Source: Serratia marcescens
Lineage (GTDB): Bacteria; Pseudomonadota; Gammaproteobacteria; Enterobacterales; Enterobacteriaceae
DNA: 64,000 nt
Assembly (NCBI RefSeq): GCF_029846115.1
Contig: NZ_JARVZZ010000001.1
Coordinates: forward strand, 2,480,001 to 2,544,000
Direction of reading: 5' to 3'
Below, one piece after another: positions 36,309 to 48,001 of this stretch; position 1 is the stretch's first letter, and every line of letters begins with the position of its first letter. Position numbers and translations under genes: made by a program. A model generated the notes under the pieces. The model was given only the letters and a program-made list of their open reading frames with translations, did no database searches and had not been told where the DNA came from.

Positions 36309-37844
36309 ATGAAGCACACATTCAAACGCAATGCGCTGTTGGCCGCCGTACTGCTGGCGGCGGGAACTGGCCCGGTCTGGGCGGCGAAGGACGCGGTGAT
36401 CGCCGTGGCCTCCAACTTCACCACCCTCGATCCTTACGACGCCAACGATACGCTGTCGCAGGCGGTGGCCAAGTCTTTCTATCAGGGGCTGTTCGGCTTC
36501 GATAAGGACATGAAGCTGGTGAACGTGCTGGCGGACAGCTATGAGGTCAGCAAAGACGGCCTGACCTATACCGTCAAACTGCGCCAGGGGATTAAATTCC
36601 ACGACGGCACCGCGTTCAACGCCGAGGCGGTGAAGATCAACCTCGATCGTGCCAGCAATCCGGACAGTCACCTCAAGCGCTACAACCTGTTCAAGATGAT
36701 CGACAAAACCGAGGCGGTGGACGCCAATACGGTGAAGATCGTGCTGAAGGCGCCGTTCTCGGCGTTCGTCAACAACCTGGCGCACCCGGCGGCGGCGATC
36801 ATCTCGCCGGCGGCGCTGAAGCAATACGGCAAGGAGATCGGTTTCCATCCGGTCGGCACCGGGCCGTATCAATTCGTGACCTGGAATCAGACCGATTTCG
36901 TCAAGGTGAAGAAGTTCGACGGCTACTGGCAGCCGGGGCTGCCGAAGCTCGACAGCATCACCTGGCGCCCGGTGGTGGATAACAACACCCGCGCGGCGAT
37001 GCTGCAGACCGGCGAGGCGACCTTCGCCTTCCCGATCCCCTACGAGCAGGCCAAGGTGCTGGAGGGCAATGCCAAGCTGGACGTGGTGGCCGCGCCGTCG
37101 ATCCTGCAGCGTTACATCAGCATGAACGTCACCCAAAAGCCGTTCGACAACCCGAAGGTGCGCCAGGCGCTGAACTACGCCATCAACAAGGACGCGCTGA
37201 TCAAGGTGGCGTTCGCCGGCTACGCGGTGCCGGCGGAAGGCCCGGTGCCGCCGGCCATTGACTTCGCCGCCCGCTATAAGCCGTGGCCGTACGATCCGGC
37301 CAAGGCGCGCGAGCTGCTGAAAGAGGCCGGTTACCCGAACGGCTTCACCACCACGCTGTGGTCTTCCCACAACCACAGCACCGCGCAGAAGGTGCTGCAG
37401 TTCACCCAGCAGCAGCTGGCGCAGGTGGGGGTGAAAGTGACGGTGACGGCGATGGATGCCGGGCAGCGTGCGGCGCAGGTGGAGAGCGTCGGGGTGAAAG
37501 ACACCGGCGTGCGGATGTTCTACACCGGCTGGTCGGCCTCGACCGGGGAAGCGGACTGGGCGCTGTCGCCGCTGTTCTCTACCCAGGCGGCGCCGCCGAA
37601 GCAGTTCAACACCGCGTTCTACAGCAACCCGCAGGTGGACAAGGATCTGACCGACGCGCTGGCGACTACCGATCGCGCCGAGAAGCAGAAACTGTATCAG
37701 GACGCGCAGGATCGCATTTGGGCCGACGCGCCCTGGATCTTCCTGGCGACCGAACGTTTGCTGTCGGCCAACAGCAAACAGCTGAGCGGGTTCTACGTGA
37801 TGCCGGATACCTCGTTCAACTTTGATAACGCCGATCTGAAATAA
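36309..37844 (+). CDS. gsiB: Periplasmic glutathione-binding protein GsiB
   Basis: GsiB, 511 residues, has a signal peptide ([30 protein letters not shown]). It is a class C (peptide-type) solute-binding protein with the characteristic [53 protein letters not shown] and [10 protein letters not shown] segments. It delivers glutathione to the GsiCD permease. Position, 23 bp after gsiA, agrees with the E. coli operon. Confidence 0.95.
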   Translation: MKHTFKRNALLAAVLLAAGTGPVWAAKDAVIAVASNFTTLDPYDANDTLSQAVAKSFYQGLFGFDKDMKLVNVLADSYEVSKDGLTYTVKLRQGIKFHDGTAFNAEAVKINLDRASNPDSHLKRYNLFKMIDKTEAVDANTVKIVLKAPFSAFVNNLAHPAAAIISPAALKQYGKEIGFHPVGTGPYQFVTWNQTDFVKVKKFDGYWQPGLPKLDSITWRPVVDNNTRAAMLQTGEATFAFPIPYEQAKVLEGNAKLDVVAAPSILQRYISMNVTQKPFDNPKVRQALNYAINKDALIKVAFAGYAVPAEGPVPPAIDFAARYKPWPYDPAKARELLKEAGYPNGFTTTLWSSHNHSTAQKVLQFTQQQLAQVGVKVTVTAMDAGQRAAQVESVGVKDTGVRMFYTGWSASTGEADWALSPLFSTQAAPPKQFNTAFYSNPQVDKDLTDALATTDRAEKQKLYQDAQDRIWADAPWIFLATERLLSANSKQLSGFYVMPDTSFNFDNADLK

Positions 37845-37896
37845 GGCGCCCATCCCCGCCTGCGGCCAGACGGCGGCGGGCGGGGGAAGGAATGAG

Positions 37897-38817
37897 ATGC
37901 TCAATTATTTTCTGAAACGACTGCTGGGCCTGATCCCGACGCTGCTGATCGTGGCGGTGCTGGTGTTCCTGTTCGTCCATCTGCTGCCGGGCGATCCGGC
38001 GCGTCTGGCGGCGGGGCCGGAGGCCGACGAGGCGGTGGTGCAGCTGGTGCGCAAGGGTTTGGGGCTGGATAAGCCGCTGCCGCAGCAGTTCGCGCACTTC
38101 TTCGTCAACGCGCTGCGGGGCGACTTTGGCATCTCGATGGTGTCCAAACGCCCGGTGAGCGAAGAGATCGCCTCGCGCTTTATGCCGACCTTCTGGCTGA
38201 CCGTCACCAGCATGCTGTGGGCGGTGGCGTTCGGCCTGGCGATCGGCGTGGTGTCAGCGGTGTGGCGCAACCGCTGGCCGGATCGCCTCGGCATGACGCT
38301 GGCGGTGTCGGGGATCTCGTTCCCGGCCTTTGCGCTCGGCATGCTGCTGATGCAGGTGTTCTCGGTCGAACTGGGGTGGCTGCCGACGGTGGGCGCCGAC
38401 AGCTGGCGACACTACATTCTGCCTTCGATCACCCTGGGGGCGGCGGTGGCAGCGGTGATGGCGCGCTTCACCCGCGCTTCGTTCGTCGAGGTGCTGCAGG
38501 AGGACTACATGCGCACCGCGCGCGCCAAGGGCGTGCGGGAAAGCGTGGTGGTGATGAAACACGGCCTGCGCAACGCGATGATCCCGGTGGTGACCATGAT
38601 GGGGCTGCAGTTCGGCTTCCTGCTCGGCGGTTCGATCGTGGTGGAAAAGGTGTTCAACTGGCCGGGGCTGGGGCGGTTGCTGGTAGACTCGGTGGAGATG
38701 CGCGATTACCCGGTGATCCAGGCCGAGGTGCTGCTGTTCTCGCTGGAGTTCATCCTGATCAACCTGCTGGTGGATATGCTGTACGCGGCGATCAACCCGG
38801 CGATTCGTTATCAATGA
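37897..38817 (+). CDS. gsiC: Glutathione ABC transporter permease GsiC
   Basis: GsiC, 306 residues, starts with the DppB/OppB-type [39 protein letters not shown] and about six membrane helices. The ATPase-contacting loop appears as [26 protein letters not shown]. Forms the import channel with GsiD. It lies 52 bp after gsiB and 9 bp before gsiD. Confidence 0.95.
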   Translation: MLNYFLKRLLGLIPTLLIVAVLVFLFVHLLPGDPARLAAGPEADEAVVQLVRKGLGLDKPLPQQFAHFFVNALRGDFGISMVSKRPVSEEIASRFMPTFWLTVTSMLWAVAFGLAIGVVSAVWRNRWPDRLGMTLAVSGISFPAFALGMLLMQVFSVELGWLPTVGADSWRHYILPSITLGAAVAAVMARFTRASFVEVLQEDYMRTARAKGVRESVVVMKHGLRNAMIPVVTMMGLQFGFLLGGSIVVEKVFNWPGLGRLLVDSVEMRDYPVIQAEVLLFSLEFILINLLVDMLYAAINPAIRYQ

Positions 38818-38826
38818 GGACGCGGC

Positions 38827-39735
38827 ATGATTAAGCATTGGCGGCGCAACGCCGCACTGAAGGCGATGCCGCTTATCGACCCTAACGCGGTACGCACGCC
38901 GTGGGGCGAGTTTTGGCGGCGTTTTCGCCGCCAGCGGGCGGCGCTGGTCGCCGGCCTGTTCGTGCTGCTGCTGATTGCGGCGGCGCTGCTGGCGCCTTAT
39001 CTGGCACCGTTCGATGCGGAAAACTACTTCGACTATGACCGGCTGAACGAGGGGCCTTCGCTGATGCACTGGCTGGGCGTGGATTCCCTAGGGCGCGATA
39101 TCTTCAGCCGCATCCTGATGGGCACGCGCATTTCGCTGGCGGCCGGGGTGTTCTCGGTGCTGGCAGGCGGGGCGATCGGCACCCTGCTGGGGCTGCTGGC
39201 CGGCTACTATGAGGGCTGGTGGGATCGCCTCACGATGCGCGTCTGCGACGTGCTGTTCGCGTTTCCCGGCATTCTGCTGGCGATCGGCGTGGTGGCGATC
39301 ATGGGCAGCGGCATGGCCAACGTGATCGTCGCGGTGGCGATCTTCAGCATTCCGGCTTTCGCCCGCCTGGTGCGCGGCAATACGCTGGTGCTGAAGCACC
39401 TGACCTATATCGAATCGGCGCGCAGCATCGGCGCCTCGGACTGGACCATCATCCTGCGGCACATTCTGCCGGGCACCCTGTCTTCGATCGTGGTCTATTT
39501 CACCCTGCGCATAGGCACCTCGATCATCACCGCCGCCAGCCTGTCGTTTCTGGGCCTGGGCGCCCAGCCGCCAACGCCGGAGTGGGGAGCGATGCTCAAC
39601 GAGGCGCGCGCCGATATGGTGATTGCGCCGCACGTGGCGATCTTCCCCAGCCTGGCGATATTCATCACCGTGCTGGCCTTCAACCTGTTGGGCGACGGAT
39701 TGCGCGACGCGCTCGATCCGAAGCTGAAGGGGTGA
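38827..39735 (+). CDS. gsiD: Glutathione ABC transporter permease GsiD
   Basis: GsiD, 302 residues, is a DppC/OppC-type permease with an N-terminal cytoplasmic extension, a first helix near residues 40-60 and the conserved [24 protein letters not shown]. The EAA loop is [26 protein letters not shown]. It is the last gene of iaaA-gsiABCD, pairing with GsiC. Confidence 0.95.
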   Translation: MIKHWRRNAALKAMPLIDPNAVRTPWGEFWRRFRRQRAALVAGLFVLLLIAAALLAPYLAPFDAENYFDYDRLNEGPSLMHWLGVDSLGRDIFSRILMGTRISLAAGVFSVLAGGAIGTLLGLLAGYYEGWWDRLTMRVCDVLFAFPGILLAIGVVAIMGSGMANVIVAVAIFSIPAFARLVRGNTLVLKHLTYIESARSIGASDWTIILRHILPGTLSSIVVYFTLRIGTSIITAASLSFLGLGAQPPTPEWGAMLNEARADMVIAPHVAIFPSLAIFITVLAFNLLGDGLRDALDPKLKG

Positions 39736-39842
39736 TGCTTTAACGTATGGCGCATATTTGAACGGGTTAAAATGACGTCTCAGTGCTATTATCCGTTCAA
39801 TAAACCGTGTTGTTTGCACGAAGATGAGTGAGAGAGGTGCCG

Positions 39843-40079
39843 ATGCCAGTAAAACAACGAACGACGCAAAGTGTGACCATGACGCTGGAACGCAGTTTGT
39901 TGAGCCGTGCGCGTGAGGCGGGGATTAATCTCAGCGCGACGCTAACGGCTGCTTTAGATGCTGAGTTGCGTCAGCATGAGAGGATAAAATGGCAGGAAGA
40001 AAACCGAGAGGCGCTTGAAGCGCTTAACCGATTTAATGATGAGCATGGTTGCTTTAGCGACGAATACAGGACGTTTTAG
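39843..40079 (+). CDS. ccdA: CcdA-type antitoxin
   Basis: The protein has 78 residues; the start at 39843 has GAGAGAGG upstream, making the GTG at 39828 unnecessary. The N-terminal ribbon-helix-helix (QSVTMTLERSLLSRAREAGINLSATLTAALDAELR) binds operator DNA. The flexible C-terminal half (WQEENREALEALNRFNDEHGCFSDEYRTF) is the CcdB-binding tail, with the family-typical ending. It precedes ccdB by 2 bp. The sequence is of the chromosomal, E. coli O157-like type. Confidence 0.92.
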   Translation: MPVKQRTTQSVTMTLERSLLSRAREAGINLSATLTAALDAELRQHERIKWQEENREALEALNRFNDEHGCFSDEYRTF

Positions 40080-40081
40080 CG

Positions 40082-40396
40082 ATGCAATTTACAGTGTATG
40101 CGAATAGGGGAAACAGCGCGGTTTATCCCCTGTTGCTTGATGTGACGAGCGATATCATTGGGCAATTAAATCGTCGAGTTGTGATCCCTTTGTTGCCCGT
40201 TGAAAAATACCCGGGGAGTACGCGGCCGGAGCGCTTGATCCCGCTGATCAGATTGATTGATGACAACGAGTATGCCGTGATGACATATGAAATGGCCAGC
40301 ATCCCGGTTCGGGCTTTGGGGGCCGAGTTTTGTGATGTTTCCCAGTATCGGAGCAGGATAAAAGCCGCCATCGACTTTCTTTTTGACGGTATTTGA
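40082..40396 (+). CDS. ccdB: CcdB-type toxin (chromosomal, O157-like)
   Basis: CcdB, 104 residues, starts MQFTVYANRG and keeps the CcdB fold segments LLLDVTSDIIGQLNRRVVIPLLP and AVMTYEMASIPVRALG. The F-plasmid toxin poisons DNA gyrase through a C-terminal Trp-Gly-Ile; here the end is FLFDGI, with Asp at the Trp position. This matches the chromosomal O157-type, as I recall it, rather than the plasmid type, and toxicity may be weak or lost. It forms an operon with ccdA. Confidence 0.92.
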   Translation: MQFTVYANRGNSAVYPLLLDVTSDIIGQLNRRVVIPLLPVEKYPGSTRPERLIPLIRLIDDNEYAVMTYEMASIPVRALGAEFCDVSQYRSRIKAAIDFLFDGI

Positions 40397-40400
40397 AGAA

Positions 40401-40430
40401 ATCCGGACGGGTTAATAACCGCCCGGATTT
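40401..40430. terminator. Bidirectional terminator between ccdB and fghA
   Basis: AATCCGGACGG pairs with CCGCCCGGATT (one mismatch) with an 8-nt loop, followed by T6 on the + strand. It serves both convergent units. Confidence 0.85.
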
Positions 40431-40434
40431 TTTA

Positions 40435-41277
40435 TCAGCGGAACAGGTGCTCGGCGTGGAAGCGCAGGTGATCTTCCACGAAGGTGGCAATGGTGAAGTA
40501 GCTGTGATCGTACCCCGGCTGGATGCGCAGCGTCAGCGGCCAGTCGCGCTGGCGCGCCAGCTCCGCCAACCGCGCCGGCTGCAGCTGGTCGGCCAGGAAC
40601 TGGTCGTCGTCGCCCTGGTCGATAAGGACCGGCATTTTTTCCGCGCCGCTGGCCAGCAGATGGCAGCTGTCGTACTGCAGCCACTGGTTTTCGTCGCTGC
40701 CCAGATAGGCGGTGAACGCCTTGCGGCCCCACGGCACCTGGCACGGGTTGACGATCGGCGCGAACGCCGATACCGAGCGGAAGCGCTGCGGGTTGCGAAA
40801 CGCCATCATCAGCGCGCCGTGGCCGCCCATCGAGTGGCCGAAGATCGACTGACGATCGCTGACGCTGAAGTGCTGTTCGATCAGCGCCGGCAGTTCGGCG
40901 CTGATGTAGTCGTACATGCGGAAATGGCGATCCCACGGCGCCTGGGTGGCGTTCAGGTAGAACCCGGCGCCCTGGCCCAGATCGTAGCCTTCGTCGTTCG
41001 GCACTTCGTCGCCACGCGGGCTGGTGTCCGGCATCACCAGCACCAGGCCCAGCTCGGCGGCGATGCGCTGCGCGCCGGCTTTCAACGTGAAGTTCTCGTC
41101 GTTACAGGTCAGCCCCGACAGCCAGTACAGCACTGGTGGCGGGTTGTCATCACGCGGCGGCGGCAGGTAGATGCTGAATGTCATGTTGCAATTCAGGCTC
41201 TGCGCCGCGTGGCGATAGCGCTGCTGCCAGCCGCCGAACATGCGGTGCTCTTCGAGAAGTTCCAATGACAACGTCAT
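40435..41277 (-). CDS. fghA: S-formylglutathione hydrolase
   Basis: The enzyme has 280 residues and is an esterase-D-type alpha/beta hydrolase. The nucleophile is Ser149 in [16 protein letters not shown]; the acid lies in DQGDDDQF and the base in PGYDHSYF. Early signatures are [13 protein letters not shown] and [11 protein letters not shown]. It hydrolyses S-formylglutathione to formate and glutathione, the last step of formaldehyde detoxification. Its neighbour adhC, 14 bp upstream on the same strand, performs the preceding step. Confidence 0.95.
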   Translation of the reverse strand: MTLSLELLEEHRMFGGWQQRYRHAAQSLNCNMTFSIYLPPPRDDNPPPVLYWLSGLTCNDENFTLKAGAQRIAAELGLVLVMPDTSPRGDEVPNDEGYDLGQGAGFYLNATQAPWDRHFRMYDYISAELPALIEQHFSVSDRQSIFGHSMGGHGALMMAFRNPQRFRSVSAFAPIVNPCQVPWGRKAFTAYLGSDENQWLQYDSCHLLASGAEKMPVLIDQGDDDQFLADQLQPARLAELARQRDWPLTLRIQPGYDHSYFTIATFVEDHLRFHAEHLFR

Positions 41278-41291
41278 CTCTGCCTCCTGGC

Positions 41292-42446
<1,155 letters not shown>

Positions 42447-43367
42447 TCAGGCGATATCGACAACGTCTGATAAATCGTTGGGGGTGCTTTCATCAACAGC
42501 GGTGGTTTCCGTCTGTTCAATAATCAATTCTTTCAGCGCGCGCACGTTCGGCCCGAACGCATCGCGGCGCCACAGCAGCCAGGTGGCGGTGTCGGCCACG
42601 TCCGCCGGCAGGGTGTGAACCCGGACCCGCTCATGGCCCGGCAGCAGGCTGAGCACCGAATGCGGGATCATCGCCAGCCCGGCGCCGCTGGCGACGCAGG
42701 CCAGCATGGCGTGATAGGACTGAATCTCCATGATCTGCCCCGGCCGCGCGCCTTCGCGCTTGAACCAGGCCTCAAGCCGCAGGCGGTAGGAACAGCTGGC
42801 GCGAAAGGCGAACAGCGTTTCGCCGTTGGCGTCTTTGGCGCTGTGGATCGGCGCGTGATCGAGACAGGAGATCACCACCATATGTTCAGGATAGGCGATG
42901 CAGCCGTTCAGCTCGTCATAAGACACCGGGCCGTCGACCAGCGCCGCGGCCAGCGTGCCGGCGCGCACTCGATCGGCGATTTCGCCGGAGGTGCCGGTGG
43001 TCAGCGACAGCGAAACCTGCGAGAAGCGCTGGTGGTAAGCCGCCAGCAGCGAGGGCAGGCGGGTGGCGGCGGTGCTCTCCATCGAACCGAGGGCGAAGTT
43101 GCCCGCCGGTTCGCCGGCGTGGGTGATGCTCATCGCCTCGTCGCTCAGCGCCAGGATGCGGTTGGCGTAGCACAGAAAGTTATGGCCCATCGGCGACAGG
43201 CGCAGGCGCTGTTTTTCGCGGATAAACAGATCGGCGCCCAGCTCCTGCTCGAGCTGGCGCAACCGGGTGGTCAAATTCGACGGCACGCGGTGCAGCTGCT
43301 CGGCGGCGCGGGCGACCGAGCCGGTTTCCGCCACGCAGCAGAACATGCGAAGCTGGGTCAGATCCAT
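42447..43367 (-). CDS. LysR-family regulator (PtrR/YneJ-like)
   Basis: The protein has 306 residues. The helix-turn-helix MFCCVAETGSVARAAEQLHRVPSNLTTRLRQLEQELG has the unusual HRVPSNLTTR recognition helix seen in E. coli PtrR (YneJ). The effector domain contains the similar SMESTAATRLPSLLAAY, SCSYRLRLEAWF and SYHAMLACVASGAG segments. It is divergent from an MFS gene and directly upstream of adhC, so either could be a target. Functional identity with PtrR is not assured. Confidence 0.88.
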   Translation of the reverse strand: MDLTQLRMFCCVAETGSVARAAEQLHRVPSNLTTRLRQLEQELGADLFIREKQRLRLSPMGHNFLCYANRILALSDEAMSITHAGEPAGNFALGSMESTAATRLPSLLAAYHQRFSQVSLSLTTGTSGEIADRVRAGTLAAALVDGPVSYDELNGCIAYPEHMVVISCLDHAPIHSAKDANGETLFAFRASCSYRLRLEAWFKREGARPGQIMEIQSYHAMLACVASGAGLAMIPHSVLSLLPGHERVRVHTLPADVADTATWLLWRRDAFGPNVRALKELIIEQTETTAVDESTPNDLSDVVDIA

Positions 43368-43472
43368 AATGTTCTCGTTTCGTGATGAACTTGATAACTA
43401 TTATTCAGTTTTTGTGAGTTTAATACTGCGGCATGATACTGGCAACTTTCTTTTAACCTTTTGGATACCGGT

Positions 43473-44630
43473 ATGGCTTTACGTATTGCCTTGAGCGGTT
43501 TTGCCGCGCTGATCGTCGCGATGGGTATCGGCCGCTTCGCTTTCACTCCCCAGGTGCCGCTGATGATCGCGGAACACCAGTTCAGCCTCACCGGCGCCGG
43601 GCTGGTGGCGGCGATCAACTACCTGGGCTACCTGTGCGGCGCCTACGACGCGATGCGCGCCACGCGCCACGTCGAGCGGCGCCTGTGGCTTGGCGTGTGG
43701 GGCGCGGTGGCGCTGACGCTGCTGTCGGCGCTGGCGCAGGATGAATGGACGCACGGTGCGCTGCGTTTCGTCATCGGCTGGGCCAGCGGCTGGGCGATGG
43801 TACTGGTGGCGGCCTGGACAAACGAGCGGTTGGCGCACTACGGCCGGCCGGCGCTGAGTGCGGCGGTGTTCGCCGGGCCGGGTGCCGGTATCTTCCTCAG
43901 CGGCATGCTGGCGGTGGGCATCAACACGCTGGGGCTGACGGCGGCGCAGGCTTGGCTGGTATATGGCGGGCTGGCACTGGTGTTGGTCGGGGGGATTAGC
44001 GCCTTTCTGCCGCGCAGCGGTGAGCTGCATCGCCCGGACGTGGCCCCGGAGCCGCTGCTGCTGACGCCGGCGCTCAAACGCCTGGTGTGGAGCTACAGCC
44101 TGGCCGGTTTCGGCTACATCCTGCCGGCGACGTTCTTGTCGCAGATGGCGGCCGCGCGCTTTCCCGACAGCCTGTTTGCGCAGTTCGTCTGGCCGGTGTT
44201 CGGCGGCGCGGCGGTACTGGGGATCGTTATCGGTATTTTGACCCGCCACCGGCTGACCACCCAGACCCGGCTGGCGATCACGCTGTGGATACAGGCGCTG
44301 GGCGTGCTGAGCGCCGAAGTGGTGCCGGGCGTGGCCGGCCTGGCGTTGGGGGCGTTGCTGACCGGCGGCGGTTTTCTCTGCGTGGTGCAGCTCGCCCTTC
44401 AGCACGGCCGTGAACTGGCGCCGCGCCATGCGCGTTACATGGCCGGATTGCTGACTACCGGTTATGCGATCGGCCAACTGGTCGGGCCGATGCTGTCGGC
44501 GCTGTCGACCGCCTTGACCCATCGACTGGAACCTGCGCTGTACGTGGCGGTGGCGGCACTGTTGGTGGCCGGTGCGCTGATGGTGAATACCCCGGCGCGG
44601 CGGTTGGCGCAAAAAACGGCGATGCGGTGA
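43473..44630 (+). CDS. YbfB/YjiJ-family MFS transporter
   Basis: The protein has 385 residues with about twelve membrane segments. The start at 43473 begins MALRIALSGFAALIVAMGIGRFAFTPQVPLMI, the YbfB/YjiJ signature (G-x-G-R-F-x-[YF]-T-P). NYLGYLCGAYDA follows at helix 2. The substrate is unknown. It is divergent from the PtrR-like LysR gene with a 105-bp intergenic gap, suggesting LysR control. Confidence 0.85.
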   Translation: MALRIALSGFAALIVAMGIGRFAFTPQVPLMIAEHQFSLTGAGLVAAINYLGYLCGAYDAMRATRHVERRLWLGVWGAVALTLLSALAQDEWTHGALRFVIGWASGWAMVLVAAWTNERLAHYGRPALSAAVFAGPGAGIFLSGMLAVGINTLGLTAAQAWLVYGGLALVLVGGISAFLPRSGELHRPDVAPEPLLLTPALKRLVWSYSLAGFGYILPATFLSQMAAARFPDSLFAQFVWPVFGGAAVLGIVIGILTRHRLTTQTRLAITLWIQALGVLSAEVVPGVAGLALGALLTGGGFLCVVQLALQHGRELAPRHARYMAGLLTTGYAIGQLVGPMLSALSTALTHRLEPALYVAVAALLVAGALMVNTPARRLAQKTAMR

Positions 44631-44873
44631 TTAAAATCCATACAAAAAACGTGGAATCCTGCAGCCGGCCTGATTGTGCTAAATGCGAATATTTCACCTG
44701 CGGATGAAGCACTATCACTGGATAATCGCCGCGCTCTCATCTACAGTGGGGCAAAATCTTGACCGGGTTCACGTTATCCACCACGAAAACTCTGCCGTCA
44801 CGAGAGCAAGCAATTCGCCGGCCGCACGCCCTACCAGGCCGCCGGCGGGTTCCGTCCGCAGGAGAACAAAGAC

Positions 44874-45539
44874 ATGACATCATTAAGTAAAGAAGCCGCG
44901 CTGGTGCATGCGGCACTGGAAGAGCGTGGTCTGGAGACGCCGCTGCGCGGGGAAGTGCTGGATCGCGAAACGCGCAAGCGCCGCATCAAAGAGCACATGA
45001 CCGAAATCATGCAGCTGCTGAATCTCGATCTGTCCGATGACAGCCTGGCGGAGACGCCGCATCGCATCGCCAAAATGTATGTCGACGAGATCTTCTCCGG
45101 GCTGGACTACGCCAACTTCCCGAAAATTACCGTCATCGAGAACAAGATGAAGGTGGATGAGATGGTGACGGTGCGTGATATCACGTTGACCAGCACCTGC
45201 GAGCACCACTTCGTGACCATCGACGGCAAGGCCACCGTGGCCTATATCCCGAAAGACTCGGTGATCGGCCTGTCGAAGATCAACCGCATCGTGCAGTTTT
45301 TCTCCCAGCGTCCGCAGGTGCAAGAGCGCCTGACCCAGCAGATCCTGGTGGCGCTGCAGACTCTGCTCGGCACCAATAACGTGGCGGTATCGATCGATGC
45401 GGTCCATTATTGTGTCAAGGCACGCGGCATTCGCGACGCGACCAGCGCCACGACTACCACCTCGCTGGGGGGGCTGTTCAAGTCCAGCCAGAACACCCGT
45501 CAGGAGTTCCTGCGCGCGGTGCGCCATCACCAGGGCTGA
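44874..45539 (+). CDS. folE: GTP cyclohydrolase I
   Basis: FolE, 221 residues, catalyses the first step of folate/pterin synthesis, opening GTP to dihydroneopterin triphosphate. Zinc ligands are Cys109 and His112 in STCEHHFV and Cys180 in [14 protein letters not shown]-binding segments include [27 protein letters not shown]. Length matches E. coli FolE (222). It is followed by a terminator and then yeiB, the E. coli order. Confidence 0.97.
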   Translation: MTSLSKEAALVHAALEERGLETPLRGEVLDRETRKRRIKEHMTEIMQLLNLDLSDDSLAETPHRIAKMYVDEIFSGLDYANFPKITVIENKMKVDEMVTVRDITLTSTCEHHFVTIDGKATVAYIPKDSVIGLSKINRIVQFFSQRPQVQERLTQQILVALQTLLGTNNVAVSIDAVHYCVKARGIRDATSATTTTSLGGLFKSSQNTRQEFLRAVRHHQG

Positions 45540-45571
45540 TGGCGTTGCGGGGCGACCCGCACGACGACAAC

Positions 45572-45593
45572 AGGCGCCTGCGGGCGCCTTTTT
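45572..45593 (+). terminator. Terminator after folE
   Basis: AGGCGCC and GGCGCCT form a 7-bp stem around TGCG and run into five T. yeiB begins 26 bp later, so some read-through is possible. Confidence 0.85.
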
Positions 45594-45618
45594 CATGAGC
45601 GGAAGACAGCGATAAAAA

Positions 45619-46791
45619 ATGAACAGTCACCCTCTGCCGCGCATCGCCACGTTGGACTGCGTGCGCGGCATCGCCATCCTCGGCATTTTATTGCTGAACA
45701 TTAGCGCCTTCGGCTTGCCGAAGGCCGCCTACCTCAACCCGGCCTATTTGGGTATGCCGTCGTCGCGCGATGCCTGGACCTGGGCGCTGCTCGATCTCTT
45801 CGCCCAGGCCAAGTTCCTGGCGATGTTCGCGCTGCTGTTCGGCGCCGGGCTGCAAATGCTGCTGCGGCGCGGCAAAAGCTGGATCCGCGCGCGGCTGTCG
45901 TGGCTGGTGCTGTTCGGCCTTGCGCACGCCATCTTCCTGTGGGACGGCGATATTCTGCTGGCCTACGGGCTGATCGGCCTGGTGTGCTGGCGCATGATCC
46001 GCGAAGCCAGGGAAACCTTCCAGCTGCTGAAAACCGGCGTGGTGCTCTACCTGATCGGTGTGGCGGTGCTGCTGCTGCTCGGTTTTATCTCGCACGGTGA
46101 ACCGGGCAGCTTCTGGCAGCCGGGCGTGGCGGAGCTGCAGTACGAGAAGTTCTGGAAGCTGCAGGGCGGTTTCGAAGCCTGGCGCAGCCGCACCGATTTG
46201 CTCTCGTCCAGCCTGCTGGCCATCGGCGCGCAGTATGGCTGGGAGCTGGCGGGGCTGATGCTGTTCGGCGCCGGGCTGATGCGCAGCGGCTGGCTGCGCG
46301 GCAGTTATTCCTCCGGCTATTACCTGCGGCAGGCGGCGTGGCTACTGCCGCTTTCGGTGCTGATCCAGCTGCCGGCGGTGGCGCTGCAATGGCAGGTCCA
46401 CTGGGACTATCGCTGGAGCGGTTTCCTGCTGCAGGTCCCGCGCGAGCTGGGCGCCCCGCTGCAGGCGATGGGCTATCTGGCGCTGTGTTACGGTTTCTGG
46501 CCCACGCTGTCGCGCATGCGCATCGCCCACTGGCTGACCCTGGTGGGACGTATGGCGCTGAGCAACTACCTGCTGCAAACGCTGATCTGCACCACGCTGT
46601 TTTATCGCTTCGGTCTCTATGAGCAGTTCGACCGGCTGCAGCTGTTGGCATTCGTGCCGCTGGTCTGGCTGGCCAACCTGGCGTTTTCCGCACTGTGGCT
46701 GCGTTACTTCGAGCAGGGGCCGATGGAGTGGCTGTGGCGCCGGTTGACGCAGTTGGCCGCCGGCGCAGCGGAACCCAGGGCGTTGAAGTGA
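45619..46791 (+). CDS. yeiB: YeiB, DUF418 membrane protein
   Basis: The protein has 390 residues with an N-terminal RIATLDCVRGIAILGILLLNISAFGLP typical of the DUF418/YeiB family, then about nine to ten membrane segments, and the C-terminal DUF418 block (GRMALSNYLLQTLICTTLFY...GPMEWLWRRLT). It is an inner-membrane protein of unknown transport or enzymatic role. Placement between folE and galS is as in E. coli, which supports the symbol. Confidence 0.92.
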   Translation: MNSHPLPRIATLDCVRGIAILGILLLNISAFGLPKAAYLNPAYLGMPSSRDAWTWALLDLFAQAKFLAMFALLFGAGLQMLLRRGKSWIRARLSWLVLFGLAHAIFLWDGDILLAYGLIGLVCWRMIREARETFQLLKTGVVLYLIGVAVLLLLGFISHGEPGSFWQPGVAELQYEKFWKLQGGFEAWRSRTDLLSSSLLAIGAQYGWELAGLMLFGAGLMRSGWLRGSYSSGYYLRQAAWLLPLSVLIQLPAVALQWQVHWDYRWSGFLLQVPRELGAPLQAMGYLALCYGFWPTLSRMRIAHWLTLVGRMALSNYLLQTLICTTLFYRFGLYEQFDRLQLLAFVPLVWLANLAFSALWLRYFEQGPMEWLWRRLTQLAAGAAEPRALK

Positions 46792-46818
46792 GCGCCTGCC
46801 GGCAGGTTAAAAAAATGT

Positions 46819-46853
46819 ATGTAAACGTTTTCTTTCCTGTGACGTAATTCACG
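46819..46853 (+). promoter_or_regulatory. Gal operator and CRP site of galS
   Basis: ATGTAAACGTTTTCTT (46819-46834) resembles the GalR/GalS operator. TGTGA-CGTAAT-TCACG (46838-46853) is a good CRP site. Both lie within 100 bp upstream of galS, as in E. coli where GalS is autoregulated and cAMP-dependent. Confidence 0.8.
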
Positions 46854-46917
46854 CGAGCAGCGGGCCAATCGGGGTAGGATAGCGCCACCGGCCACTACCC
46901 CGATTTCAGGATCCCGC

Positions 46918-47955
46918 ATGCCTCCAGTTCATCCGATCACCATTCGCGACGTGGCGAAACGCGCCGGGGTCTCCGTGGCGACCGTCTCCCGCGTGCTGAA
47001 CCACAGCGCGCTGACCAGCAAGGAGACGCGCGAGCAGGTGCTGCAGGCGGTGGCGGATCTGGGCTATCGCCCCAACGCCAATGCGCAGGCGCTGGCGACC
47101 CAAAGCAGCGATACCCTGGGCGTGGTGGTGATGGACGTCTCCGACCCGTTCTTCGGCGCGCTGGTGAAAGCGGTAGACACGGTGGCGCAGAAACACCACA
47201 AATACCTGCTGATCGGCAACAGCTATCATCAGGCGGACAAAGAGCGCCACGCGATCGAAGTGCTGATCCGACAGCGTTGTAACGCCCTGATTGTTCACGC
47301 CAAAGCCCTGAGCGACGCCGAACTGATCGGTTTTCTGGAACAGGTGCCGGGCATGGTGCTGATCAACCGGATTATCCCCGGTTATGAGCCGCGCTGCGTC
47401 GGGCTGGATAACGTCTGCGGCGCGGAAATGGCGATGCGTCTTTTGCTGTCGCAGGGCCATCGGCGCATCGGTTATCTGGGCTCCAATCACCCGATCGAAG
47501 ACGGGCCGCTGCGCCAGCAGGGCTATGCGCAGGCGATGACCGCCGCCGGGCTGGCCACGCCCGACAACTGGCGCGCCTACGGTTCGCCGGATCTGCAGGG
47601 CGGCGAGGCGGCGATGGTGGAGCTGCTGGGGCGTAATCTACAGCTGAGTGCGGTGTTCGCCTACAACGACGCCATGGCTGCCGGCGCCATGGCGGTGCTG
47701 AAAGAAAACGGTATCACAGTGCCGCAGCATTTCTCGCTGATCGGCTTCGATGACATCCCCATCGCGCGTTACACCAGCCCCAAGCTCACCACGGTGCGCT
47801 ATCCGATCGTCTCGATGGCCACGCTGGCCACCGAGCTGGCATTGCAGGGCGCAGCAGGCCTGGTGGAGCCGCAGGCCGCTCATCTGTTCATGCCGACGCT
47901 GGTGCGGCGCCATTCTGTCGCCCCTTGGCAAAGTGAGGCGACGGTCACTCTCTGA
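46918..47955 (+). CDS. galS: GalS, LacI-family repressor of galactose transport
   Basis: GalS, 345 residues, has the LacI helix-turn-helix [23 protein letters not shown] at residues 6-28 and the periplasmic-binding-like sugar domain ([58 protein letters not shown]). It is placed immediately before mglBAC, which it represses. Gene order distinguishes GalS from GalR. Confidence 0.95.
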   Translation: MPPVHPITIRDVAKRAGVSVATVSRVLNHSALTSKETREQVLQAVADLGYRPNANAQALATQSSDTLGVVVMDVSDPFFGALVKAVDTVAQKHHKYLLIGNSYHQADKERHAIEVLIRQRCNALIVHAKALSDAELIGFLEQVPGMVLINRIIPGYEPRCVGLDNVCGAEMAMRLLLSQGHRRIGYLGSNHPIEDGPLRQQGYAQAMTAAGLATPDNWRAYGSPDLQGGEAAMVELLGRNLQLSAVFAYNDAMAAGAMAVLKENGITVPQHFSLIGFDDIPIARYTSPKLTTVRYPIVSMATLATELALQGAAGLVEPQAAHLFMPTLVRRHSVAPWQSEATVTL

Positions 47956-47967
47956 CGATTTAATCTT

Positions 47968-48001
47968 GTGTAACCGTTTTCAATCTGTGAGAAAATTCAC
48001 A
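47968..48001 (+). promoter_or_regulatory. Gal operator and CRP site of the mgl promoter
   Basis: GTGTAACCGTTTTCAA (47968-47983) fits the Gal operator, and TGTGA-GAAAAT-TCACA (47986-48001) is a perfect-half-site CRP box only two bases away. They lie about 220 bp before mglB, so a long 5' leader is likely. Confidence 0.88.
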
